A stretch of 64,000 nucleotides of DNA. Origin: Bathynomus jamesi (taxonomy: Eukaryota; Arthropoda; Malacostraca; Isopoda; Cirolanidae). The translations under genes and the position numbers were made by a program. Positions 54,961-64,000 of this stretch are shown here, piece by piece. The notes under the pieces are model-generated. The model was given only the letters and a program-made list of their open reading frames with translations, had not been told where the DNA came from and did no database searches. Each line of letters begins with the position of its first letter. Position 1 is the stretch's first letter. Where the stretch lies: contig JAJOZX010000090.1 in the NCBI GenBank assembly GCA_023014485.1, forward strand, positions 1,496,001-1,560,000, given 5' to 3'.

Positions 54961-55622
54961 AGTAAAAGTGATGAGTAGGATTTATATTCAAAGCATTTAA
55001 AGTTAATTATTTCGTTTATTGCAAATAAATGCAAAATCCCTTTGAAGTGTGCTGCGGTACTTTATAACAATGAACAAACTTCCACAAACAGTAAAAGTTT
55101 TTTTAATTTCCCTAAAAATGAAGATTTTTTAAATATATGGACATCTAATTGTGGAAAATGGACCTAAAATTTCGCCGTAACCTGAAACGGAGAGTAATGT
55201 GGTAAACATTTTAATGAGTTAACAAGCAGAGCCTTCGGCTCCCTGCCCTCCGGGCGGGCTTGTGCTTCGAAAACTCGCCTACGTCGAGGGCACGTTAGGG
55301 TTACTCCTTTGGGGGGGAGGTCATTCTCCCTCTCCCCCCAAAACCCTCGCTCCCCCCTTTATGCAACTGGGGGCTAACACCACCACCATTGTTGCATAAC
55401 CCCCTCCCCATTAACCCCTCTTTGTTTTGTAAATGGTTGAAACATTATGGGTAATTTTTTTTTAAACAGGAAATGGAAGGAATTGTAGGTGTTTTTTTAA
55501 TAGTTTAAGGATATAGGTCAAGATTTTGTAGATAACTGGTTTACTGTAGACCATTACAGTGAATTTTAGGGGTATTAATTATTATTAATTGAATAAATGA
55601 ATTAGTTTTATCAGAATTGGTA

Positions 55623-55623
<1 letters not shown>
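54961..55623. other. Spacer with possible THAP-like fragment and GC-rich block
   Basis: At 55045-55167 a short frame contains SFFNFPKNEDFLNIWTSNCG, resembling part of a THAP zinc-finger domain (FxFP...W), but it lacks clear partner cysteines and ends at a stop. From 55.23 to 55.43 kb the sequence turns GC-rich without recognisable coding. Confidence 0.3.

Positions 55624-55665
<42 letters not shown>
55624..55665. repeat. (AT)n microsatellite
   Basis: About 21 TA units just upstream of the GC-rich LINE. Confidence 0.96.
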
Positions 55666-55667
<2 letters not shown>

Positions 55668-55722
55668 CCCTCGATTAGGTACTCCGGCTTGCCGAGCCGA
55701 GGGGGCTCGCACACCTTGTGGG

Positions 55723-56549
55723 CAATGTTCCTTCTAATTTTTTTTAGTCCGTGTGCGCAAGAAATTTTCGTTGTGCATACATTTAGATTCATGGTGAAAA
55801 ATTGTGCAAACTTTTCTGAGCGCTATTATCTTCAAAATGAAATATATATATAAATATTAAATACTTAATAAATACTATTTCCATAAAGTGATAGCTCGAT
55901 CATTACGGTACTATTAAATGGATATTAAAAAACTTTACAATATTATATATTCTTAAAAAAGAAAACATTTTATCCATTCTAAAAATATGAATAAAATAAA
56001 AAATAGTAAAATAAAATTCAACAAAATAAAGAAATAAAATAAAAATAACATTAATTGAAAATGACAATTTTTAGTCATCATTTTTCAAAACAATTTTTTG
56101 CATTTAGCAATTTAAAATAGACTATCAAGATTAATACATGATTTTATCCATTCACAAAATAGGAATAAAATAAAAAATAATTATTTTTTATGAATTATCA
56201 GATAATTACTATTCGTTTTTATGCAAAAATAAGAAAGAGAAGGTTTATATTCAATGCGTTAATGTATAAAAGAAAAAAAATGCAAATACATAGAGTAAAA
56301 AAAATCCGTATTACGTAATTGCGCGGACGTCGGCGAAGTCGGGCGGAAGGGGTTAATACTTAAAAGAGCGACTATAGAGTATGTTGATGCAAATGGTCAG
56401 ACCTTGTGTGACGGTATATTTTTGAAATTACTTAATTTACTGTCGTGACTCATGATACGCTTGAGCCTGTGCGCATTTTATTTTGCTGTGTGCGCGGGTT
56501 TCACAACGCGTGTGCGCGCGCACACGCGCACACCTTAGAGGGAACATTG
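55723..56549. mobile_element. hAT-type element inserted in the LINE 5' leader
   Basis: The inverted ends CAATGTTCCTTCTAA and CAATGTTCCCTCTAA have 8-bp target duplications CTTGTGGG (55715-55722) and CTCGTGGG (56550-56557), differing at one base. The 827-bp interior is AT-rich and non-coding. GCAATGTTCCCTCTAA-type ends are, from memory, widespread hAT termini in animals. The insert postdates the LINE. Confidence 0.88.
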
Positions 56550-56899
56550 CTCGTGGGTTGTTGGGGTTTCCTCAACTCCTCGCGGGTGTGGGCGAGGAGT
56601 TACCTAGTTGCGTTTTTTTTGTTGTTGTTTTTTTCTCCCCTTTTCTTTCCGTATCTCCCGGAATTTCTTTTGTCTTTACTCGGTCTTGGGCCTCTGTCAG
56701 TTGTAGTATCCCCCCCTCTGTTTATATTTTGTAGTCTTGGGGTCATCGGGTGCACCCGCTGGGGGCATCGCTCCGTGGCTGAGCTGTGCTCTGGGGACGG
56801 TACGGGCGCCCGGACCGCTGCTGCATCTGGACTGGGTCTTTGCTAGGCCCTTAACGGATAAATTTCTGTAGAGCCAATCTGCTGTTTTTAAAACGACAG

Positions 56900-58040
56900 T
56901 CAGGTTGTGGGGCGGGCTACCTGGGACGTTGGGCCTGCGCCTTGAAGGATGCAGCGGCGGATGGTGCATTCCCATGGGTCCGAGGCTGTCTTTTTTTTGT
57001 AATGCTATTGTTTATGGGTTCAATTTCAAAACTTCAATCCCCTCCTTTGACGACTCTGGCCCGCCCTTGGATTTGGATAAGAGTCTACTTCTGGTCGTTC
57101 AGCGGCCTTTGCCAACGCTGGATTGACCTTAAAGCCGAATGGCCCCCTCTCGTCCTCTGCGGCGTCTGGCTCTCGTGGCCGGACTCGTGGTGGCCGTAGG
57201 GCGGGGTCTTCGCGGCCCTCGTTCTCTCGCCACTCTCGGTTACCGTCGCACATGGACCTGTCTCTGCTGTCAATTTCTGTCTGCTGGACAGGTTCCTTGT
57301 TCTCCGCCCTTCCGCTGGCTCCCTTTCGGGCAACTCGGAACGAGTGTTTCAGCATCTTAAGACGGTGGGGGTTCCCTGTCGTTATGATATCCGCCCTCTG
57401 AAGGATGGGTCTCTTTTTTTGAAGTCCCGTTCTTCGGGGGTGACTGAGTCCCTCCTACAGTTGCAGGATGTTATGGGTTGCAGGGTTTCTGTGACTCCCC
57501 ATCCGCAATTGAATAGCTGTCAGGGCACCATTTTTGCTTCCCGTCTGCTGTCAATCGCGGCTGGCGAGTTGCAGGAGGATCTTGCCCCCCAGAAGGTAAC
57601 GAAGATCTTCCGCTTTTCGTCGCGCCGGGATGGTGCTCTTACCCCTTCCGCTCGTCTGCTCCTGACCTTTGACTCCCTTGTGCCTCCGGCCCAGGTGTTC
57701 TGGGGCGTGGGTGATCGCCGGTCGTGTGAGTTTTCGGTGCGACCGTATGTGCCTGACCCGGTTCGCTGCTTTGGCTGCAACCGGTTCGGCCATGTTAGCT
57801 CTGCGTGTTGCCGTGAGGGTAAGCTATGTGTCCGCTGCGGTGGGCCTGCGCACTCTACCCCATGCACGAAGCCCCCGCGGTGCTCGAACTGCTCGGGGGC
57901 CCATCCTTCCTCCTCTCGGGACTGCCCCGTTTTCAAGTTTGAATTCGAGGTGCGGTCCTTAAGGACTAAGTGCCTCTTCTCCCTCTCCGGCCTTGGGGTC
58001 TGGATCCTTGCCTACTCGTCTCTCGGGTGGGGAAGGTGAT
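56900..58040 (+). pseudogene. LINE ORF1 (gag-like, three zinc knuckles)
   Basis: The clearest part is a 231-codon frame from 57344. It contains VTPHPQLNSCQGTIFASRLL, a domain before the knuckles, then CFGCNRFGHVSSAC, CVRCGGPAHSTPC and CSNCSGAHPSSSRDC: three CCHC-type knuckles that bind the element RNA. Upstream (56.9-57.34 kb) the frame is broken. The end runs into a basic, proline-rich stretch in other frames (58.0-58.6 kb). Reverse-strand frames here are shadows of high GC. Confidence 0.8.
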
Positions 58041-58673
58041 GCCCCGAAGGGGAGGAGGAAGCGTCGCCGTGGTCGGAGTCCTCCAGACCCGATCATGACC
58101 AGTGCTCGCCCTGCTTCCCCTTCTTCACCGGAGGGGAAGCGGCGCGCCGCTCCTAATCCGCTCGGGACTCCCCCTCCCCCCCTATACGGAGGGATGGTGG
58201 GGCGTCACCTCCCGGTGCCCCAACTAGTGTCCGGGTGTCAGTTGAGGTACACCGCCCCATGACACCCTCGATTACTGACTCGGTTCCCACGGTTGACCGG
58301 TCGAGAGGAGCTGGCCCCTCTTCATGGAGTCTCTCTCCCTTCAGCTCCTGCTGAAAGTGGTCGGGTCTCTCTCCTGGATCTACCTTTCCCACCTGTGGTG
58401 GACCTTTCCTCCCCCTTCCCGTCAGCACTTGTCTGGTGTAACGAGCCCTCGAACATTTGCTTCTCCCCGGCCCCCCTCTAGTGGAGAGTCGGGGTTTCGG
58501 CTGGGCCCGTCTCGTCGTCTCCTCTCCCCCCCTCAGGGGACCCCCCTCTGAACTCCCTGTTCCACTTTCCACCTCTCGTTCTACTACGGGTGAAGCAGCT
58601 GCGGAGTCGGTGGCCCCTACCCCCCCGTTCGGGGTGAGTCGGGGAAGCCGATTCCGTCCCTGGTTACGGACCG

Positions 58674-59510
58674 TTGAGTTTGCTGCTCAGCTTGGTCCGT
58701 GGCTATTTCTCTGCTTTCTCTGCTTCTTATAATGCCACTTCCCCTTACAGTTCCATTTTGCATTGGAACTGTAGGGGGCTTTTAGCTAACTGGGAGAACC
58801 TTGCCTCCCTGCTGGAGAGCGAGCGGCCTTCCTGTGTTTGTCTCCAGGAGACTATCCTGGCTGCGCGGGGGCTCCCTCGTCTCTCTGGCTATGTTGGTTT
58901 CCCTTGCACCCCGGATGAGCACACACGCCGGCGGGGTGCGGCGATTTATGTACATCATTCATTACCCTCGCGAGGTGTGCCTCTTCGTACTTCCTTGCAG
59001 GCTGTGGCTGTGCGGCTCTTTTTAGATCGCCAGTACACTGCCTGCTCGATTTATATTCCTCCTCATGACCCTCCTTCTCGCGACGCGGTTCGCGAGTTGG
59101 TGTTGCAACTGCCTCGACCGTTTCCTCCTCGGGGACTTTAACAGTCGCGACCCGGCTTGGGAGATGTCCGGTCGACTAATGTTGCTGGTATGTTGCTCTC
59201 CTTAATGGAGGAACTTTCCTTCGCGTGCCTCAATTCCGGCGAACCTACCTACTTCCACGAACCCACGGGTTCATCTACCTGTATTGATCTCTCCTTGGTG
59301 TCCCTCGATGCCTTACTCGATTTTTCGTGGAAGGTGTTGGGGGACTCTTATGGCAGTGATCATTACCCAGTCTGTCTTGAGCCGGTCGGACCGCAGCCGG
59401 GTGTCTCGTCTCGACCGAGGTGGTGCCTTGCGCGGGCTGACTGGCCATCTTCAGAGCTCGTTCCGTCATTGCCGTTCGGTGTTGAGCTTTGGCTCTGTGG
59501 ATGAGAGCTT
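58674..59510 (+). pseudogene. LINE ORF2: endonuclease
   Basis: SILHWNCRGLLANWENL, RPSCVCLQETIL, RRGAAIYVHHSL and, after a frameshift near 59.14 kb (GDFNSRDPAW region), a block with SSTCIDLSLVS and YGSDHYPVCLEP. These are the successive motifs of the apurinic-type endonuclease, including the final Asp-His. At least two frameshifts break it. Confidence 0.85.
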
Positions 59511-61250
59511 GGAGTTCTTCGAGCGGGTGGTGATGGGCGTCGCGGAGGACTGTATTCCTCGATCTTCCGGTAACCCGCGGACGCGTAGCGTCCCGTGGTG
59601 GACTCCAGCATGTCACCAGGCGGTGTGTGAGAGGAAGAGGGCAATGCACCGCTTCCACCGCACCCGGCGCGCGGACCACTTGATTGAGATGCGGCGGGCG
59701 AAGGCTTTCGCCCGCCGGACTCTCAAGTTGGCCCGTCGGGCCTCTTGGCGTGCTTTTGTGTCAGGCATTTCCTCGTCTACCCCTTCTGCTGCTGTGTGGC
59801 GGAAGGTACATAGTATCGAGGGGAAGCCGGTTCCTGCTAGTCGCCCTGTCCTTCGGGACGGGGACGGCTTCCTTTCGGGTCCTACTCCTGTGGCTGATCG
59901 GCTGGCCGAGGCTTTTGCTGCGGTTTCCCCTTCGCCTTCAGCTGCGGATCGTCCTTTGTCGGATGTTACGTTCCCGCCGCCTGGGAACGAGCCCTATAAC
60001 CGTCTCTTTACGATGCGGGAACTTCGGGCTGCCTTGGCAACCCGTCGTTCTTCCGCCCCTGGCCCTGATGACATTCCGTATGACTATTTGGAACCTGCAC
60101 CTGATGGCCCTACACTTCTTGCTGGATCTTTTCAACCGGGTGTGGGTTGAGGGGTCGTTCCCTTCCCGTTGGAGGGAGGCGATTGTGGTCCCGATACCTA
60201 AGCCGGGGAAGGATCCGGCGGAGGTGGCGGGCTATCGGCCTATTGCCTTGACGAGCTGCTTATGCAAGCTCCTTGAAAAGATGGTGGCCGTCCGACTTTC
60301 CTTTACACTGGAGTCGCTTGGGTTATACCCCCCGACCCAGTATGGCTTTCGTCGATTTCGGGGTACTCTGGACCCCCTTCTCCTCCTTGGTCATGATGTA
60401 CGGGAGGCCTTTTCCCGCCGGAATCTTGTTCTGGCCGTCTTTTTCGATGTCCAAAAGGCCTATGACACGACCCGTCGGGGAGTTGTCATGGACCGTTTGA
60501 AGTCTCTTGGTTTTGTGGGCTTTTGCCCACATTTCTTCGTAACTTCCTCTGCCGTCGCACTTTCCGCGTCCGTAATGGGGCGGCCCTATCTGACCTGTAT
60601 GTTCAGGAGGAGGGGGTGCCCCAGGGGGTGTCTTGAGCGTCTCCTGCTTCAATCTGTCATGTCTGCGCTACCGGGGCCCTTCCGCCCTCGGTGCGTGTTC
60701 CATCTACGCCGACGATCTGGCTGTCTATGCCGCGGGGACAGTCCCCCCCTCGTGGAGAGGCAAGTCCAACTCGCGGTCAATCGGGTTGAACGTGGGCGTC
60801 GTCGGTGGGCCTTACGCTGTCTTCCCCGAAGACTTCGTGTGTGGCCTTCCTTCCGTCGAGGAGACGGGGATCCGGCGCCGTCCCGGCCTTTAATTTACAC
60901 TCGGGGGTCAGCCTCTGGCCCTCGTTCAATCAGTACGTTTCCTGGGTATGGTTTTCGACAGCCGTTTGAGCTGGGTTCCCCACCTTCGCCGGCTGCGCGA
61001 GTCTACAAGACGTACCCTGGATTTGCTGGGACATCTGTCGCATACTACATGGGGCGCGGATAGGCGGACACTCCTCCGTTTGTACGTGTCCCTGGTACAG
61101 TCAAAATTAGACTATGGGAGTGTGGTGTATGGCTCCGCCTCCCGTACGGCCCTTCGGATACTGGATCCGGTCCTCTCTAGAGGACTGCGCATGTCATCTG
61201 GCGCCTTCCGCTCCTCCGGTTGATAGTCTGCAGGTTGAGTGCGACATCCC
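59511..61250 (+). pseudogene. LINE ORF2: reverse transcriptase
   Basis: After a basic region (SVPWWTPACHQAVCERKRAM) come LRAALATRRSSAPGPDDIPY, then in another frame AIVVPIPKPGKDPAEVAGYR, PIALTSCLCKLLEKMV, YGFRRFRGTLDPLL, AVFFDVQKAYDTT (motif A), a damaged GVPQG-type motif B at about 60.61 kb, SIYADDLAVYAAG with YADD at 60705-60716, and the thumb MVFDSRLSWVPHLRRLRE. Several single-base frameshifts move the coding between all three plus frames. Confidence 0.88.
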
Positions 61251-62490
61251 TCCCTTGGAGGATCGGAGGTCGTTCCTCATTGCCAAGCACTATCTCCGGA
61301 TTCTCCGTCTTCCCAACTCTCCTCTGCTCCAGGCGGTTGAGAGGGCGTTCTACCGGGATGGGGGTTGGTATTTCACGGACACGGTGACCTCCCTCCTTGA
61401 TGGTATGGGCACTCCTCCATCCGTTATACCGGTCTCTTTCGAGGGTATTGCACCTTGGGAGAGCACCCCTGTTGCGTGCTGTAGGGTGTTGCGCCCCGTT
61501 CGCAGGGCCGATTCTGACTCTGCCTTGCTTCGGTCTCTGTTCCTTCAGCATGCAGCGTGTCACTCTGCATGTGTTGCGGTCTTCACAGATGGCTCGAGGT
61601 CGTCGGGGGGCGTTGGGGCTGCGGCTGTTCGCCAGTCGTCTGCCCTTGCTCCCCGATGTACCCGCCTCCCTGATGAGGCTTCCGTTTTCACGGCGGAGCT
61701 CTATGCCATTCTGAGCGCTCTGGAGGTGGTGCGGGAGCATCCGGATGGGTTGTTTGTCATCTATTCGGATTCCCGCAGTGCCCTGGATGGCCTGGAGTGT
61801 TTCGACCCTGTCCACCCACTGGTCCGACGTATCCAGCTACTGTGCCATATCCTTGCCACTTTTGGTGGCAAGGAGTGGCATTTTGCTGGGTCCCTGCACA
61901 TGTTAACGTGGCTGGAAATGAGGCTGCCGATCGAGCTGCCCGTTCCGCGTGCCGACTACAGGTTTCACCCGTGTCCCTCCCCTTTTCCGATTATATCCCT
62001 GGCTTCCGTAGGTTTTTGCGCCCCCGGTGGCAGAGTCGCTGGGATGGCGCTACAAATAACAAACTCTGCAAGATTAAACCCAAATTGGGATGTTGGGCCT
62101 CTTCCTTCTATCGGTCGCGCCACAAGGAGGTGGCTCTGGCCCGCCTCCGTATTGGCCACACCCACCTGACCCATGGCTATTTGATGGCCGGGGATCGGGT
62201 GCCCGGATCGGGTGCCCCGATGTCCCAATTGTAACGTTTCACTTACAGTTGCCCACCTCCTGGTGGAGTGTCCGCTTTACTCTGCGCTGCGCGCAGAGTA
62301 TTTTCCCTTTTTGGTGAGCGTCGGGCCTTTTGATAGGCTTGGCGCTATTCTATCTGAAGGTCCTTACTTTTCGGTAACCGGGTTGTTCTCCTTCCTCTTT
62401 CGTCCCGACTTCTTTACCGGCTGTGACTCCGCTATGATTTTTCTGTATCTGTTTTTTCTTTTTTCTTTTTCTTCCCCTCCTCCTCCCCTT
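61251..62490 (+). pseudogene. LINE ORF2: RNase H and C-terminal zinc motif
   Basis: A long frame (61114-62169) carries VAVFTDGSRSSGGVGAAAV (first catalytic Asp), FTAELYAILSALEVV (Glu) and VIYSDSRSALDGL (second Asp). The last motif, WVPAHVNVAGNEAADRAAR, lies in an overlapping frame from 61797. The end is GRLRIGHTHLTHGY-like wording followed by CPNCNVSLTVAHLLVECPLY (Cys-x2-Cys...His...Cys, 62221-62280). Confidence 0.87.
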
Positions 62491-62494
62491 TTTT

Positions 62495-63945
62495 TGTCCA
62501 CTTCACCTGCTCTGCCTTATCTTTATGGTCTTATTAAAACCCACAAACCGGGTAACCCTATGCGCCCTATTATTAGCTCGGTGGGCTCTATTACCTATAA
62601 ACTCTCCAAATGGCTTGTTAATGTTTTGTCCCCCATTCTTGGAACTGTCTCTGATTCACACGTAAAAAATGCCATGGATCTCACTGAAAAATTGAATAAT
62701 GTTCGCATTAATACCAACGATAGATTGATCAGTTTCGACGTTTGTTCATTGTTCACAAAAGTGCCGATTGATGATATGCTTGACTTTCTCGCCAGAGAAT
62801 TACATAATTATGATTTACCATTACCTGCACACACTGTTTTGGAGCTTATTAAGCTTTGTATCAAGGATTGTAAATTCACTTTCAATGGCGAGCATTATCA
62901 ACAAGTTTTTGGGATGGCCATGGGCAACCCTTTGTCGCCCCTTCTCTCCAATATTTATATGGAGTTTTTTGAAATTACTTACATTCCGAGAATCCTGGGG
63001 GTTGGCATCCCTTGGTTGCGGTACGTCGACGATATTTTGTGTATCTGGCCCATGAATCGTGACCTGGATGACTTCCTCCTTCAGTTAAATGACCAAGTCC
63101 CCTCCATTAAATTTACTTTAGAAGTGGAACAAGACAACTCAATCCCGTTTTTGGATGTGCGTGTTCATAGGGATAGCCCGGGTTTTAAGTTTAGTATCTA
63201 TCGGAAAAAAAAAAACAATTTGTCCTACGTACACTTTTACTCTGGACATGACACCCCTATTAAAAAGGCCATATTTTCCTCAATGTTTCTCCGCGCTCTT
63301 AGGATCGCCAGTCCGGAATACATCGATGCCGAATTGGAAAATATCAACGGTATTGGAAGTGAGTTGTGTTACCCATCTGCGTTCATGGAATCTTGTCTTA
63401 ATAAGGCTAAACGAACCTTCTATCGTGTGAATAATAACACTCGCACCTTGTCAAAGAATATTTTAGTACTTCCATTTTTCCCGGGCTTCTTAGGCATTGC
63501 TAATGTACTTAAACTTTTGGATATCAGTGTAGTTTTTTCATATAACAATATTGTGAAAAACATCATAGTAAAAAATAGCCCTACCAATAATTTAGGCATT
63601 ATCTATAAAATTGGGTGTAAGCAATGTGATTCCTTTTACATAGGTCAGACGGGAAAGGATTTGCAAACGCGTGTAAAACAGCATCAATATTCCGTTAGAA
63701 CGGGACAGTTGTCCAGTGCCCTTTTTGTCCATTTGTCAGAGTTATCCCATTGTATTGATTGGAATAATGTTTCAGTTTTGTTTCACTCTAGCAACATTGT
63801 TAATAGAAATATTCTTGAGTCGGCTATAATTCAACTTACAAATAACCTTAACATGAGTAAAGGTCTGTTTCAACTTGATCCCGTTGCTCTGAATTCCTTC
63901 AGAATGGATTTAAACAAAAAGGGCAGGTTGTTAAATCTTTGGTAA
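62495..63945 (+). pseudogene. Penelope-like RT with GIY-YIG endonuclease, 5'-truncated but open
   Basis: From about ALPYLYGLIKTHKPGNPMRP the frame is open to a stop at 63943-63945 (about 480 residues). RT motifs: ISFDVCSLFTKVPIDDML (A), GMAMGNPLSPLLSNIYMEFF (B), YVDD at 63022-63033 (C), NSIPFLDVRVHRD. The GIY-YIG domain follows: GIIYKIGCKQC, FYIGQTGKDLQTRVKQH (YIG at 63637-63645) and the His/Cys residues of the CCHH site. Penelope-like elements prime at a nick made by this endonuclease. The N-terminal third is missing; the start codon of the frame belongs to the LINE upstream. Catalytic residues look intact. Confidence 0.88.
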
Positions 63946-64000
63946 AAAATTTGTTTTTGTCTGTTGTTTCCCTTACAATTTTATTTTTCAATTTTTTGCT

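Larger units (their letters stand above)
55666..62490 (+). mobile_element. GC-rich I-type LINE, near full length, split by a hAT element
   Basis: About 6 kb of LINE after removing the hAT insert: 5' leader (CCCCCTCGATTAGGTACTCC at 55666 and again after 56550), zinc-knuckle ORF1 (to about 58.0 kb), ORF2 with endonuclease, RT and RNase H, and a Cys/His end near 62.3 kb. Presence of RNase H places it in the I group. Its GC content is clearly higher than that of the surroundings. The 3' end is overlain by a Penelope-like element that begins in the pyrimidine-rich tract near 62.45-62.50 kb. Confidence 0.88.

Noticed and set aside
57026..57936. Several long minus-strand frames opposite LINE ORF1
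   Set aside because: High GC content suppresses stops; the plus strand carries three zinc knuckles in the right order.

Overview
The window is a stretch of eukaryotic, almost certainly metazoan, nuclear DNA. It has one gene with spliced exons (consistent GT-AG introns and reading phase), AT-rich spacers, long (AT)n and (CA)n microsatellites, tRNA-derived SINE heads, and a dense set of decayed transposable elements. Several elements, above all the Jockey-type LINE at 5.6-8.2 kb, resemble families I remember as abundant in crustaceans. My best guess is therefore an arthropod, probably a crustacean; this rests on memory of families, not on a search.

Layout. 0-5 kb: an I-type LINE tail, an internally deleted Tc1 element, a perfect hairpin, a hAT-like end, a CR1-like LINE and a pogo-like MITE. 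5.6-8.2 kb: a decayed Jockey-type LINE. 8.3-12.6 kb: one L2-type LINE on the minus strand, split by a stack of insertions whose target-site duplications can be read (piggyBac MITE, hAT MITE containing a Penelope-like element, second hAT MITE, Tigger-like MITE). 13-15.4 kb: a repeated motif, a long foldback and an orphan transposon-like ORF. 15.8-32.4 kb: the only convincing host gene, nine visible exons on the plus strand, its introns filled with Tc1/mariner, piggyBac and LINE fragments, a DD41D mariner foldback and an AGGTCA-rich minisatellite; its upstream part lies outside the window or was not found. 32.5-44 kb: SINEs, a nearly intact DD37D transposon, a LINE, hairpins and long AT-rich spacer. 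44-52 kb: a broken gene of a multicopy invertebrate family split by LINE insertions, one carrying a 2A-like motif. 51.9-52.9 kb: a large palindrome with SINE heads and a perfect hairpin. 53-55 kb: an inverted second copy of the 46.5 kb LINE. 55.7-62.5 kb: a GC-rich I-type LINE with zinc-knuckle ORF1, endonuclease, reverse transcriptase and RNase H, its 5' region split by a hAT element. 62.5-63.9 kb: a Penelope-like reverse transcriptase with GIY-YIG endonuclease, open to its stop.

The most unusual signal is a set of dispersed hairpins (1.6, 34.6, 38.5, 41.3 and 52.8 kb, plus the ends of the Penelope-like element at 9.2-10.35 kb). They share a core reading CTGAnGAn - short stem-loop - GAAA. 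The short stem differs in sequence between copies but keeps pairing, which suggests a hammerhead-ribozyme-like RNA of the kind known in Penelope-like retroelements. Other notable items are several inverted repeats with arms of 170-370 bp, the unrecognised glycine/cysteine-tailed host protein, and the legible insertion history in the L2 element.

Apart from the host gene, most protein-coding signals are pseudogenes with frameshifts or stops. Coordinates of decayed elements without visible terminal repeats are approximate.
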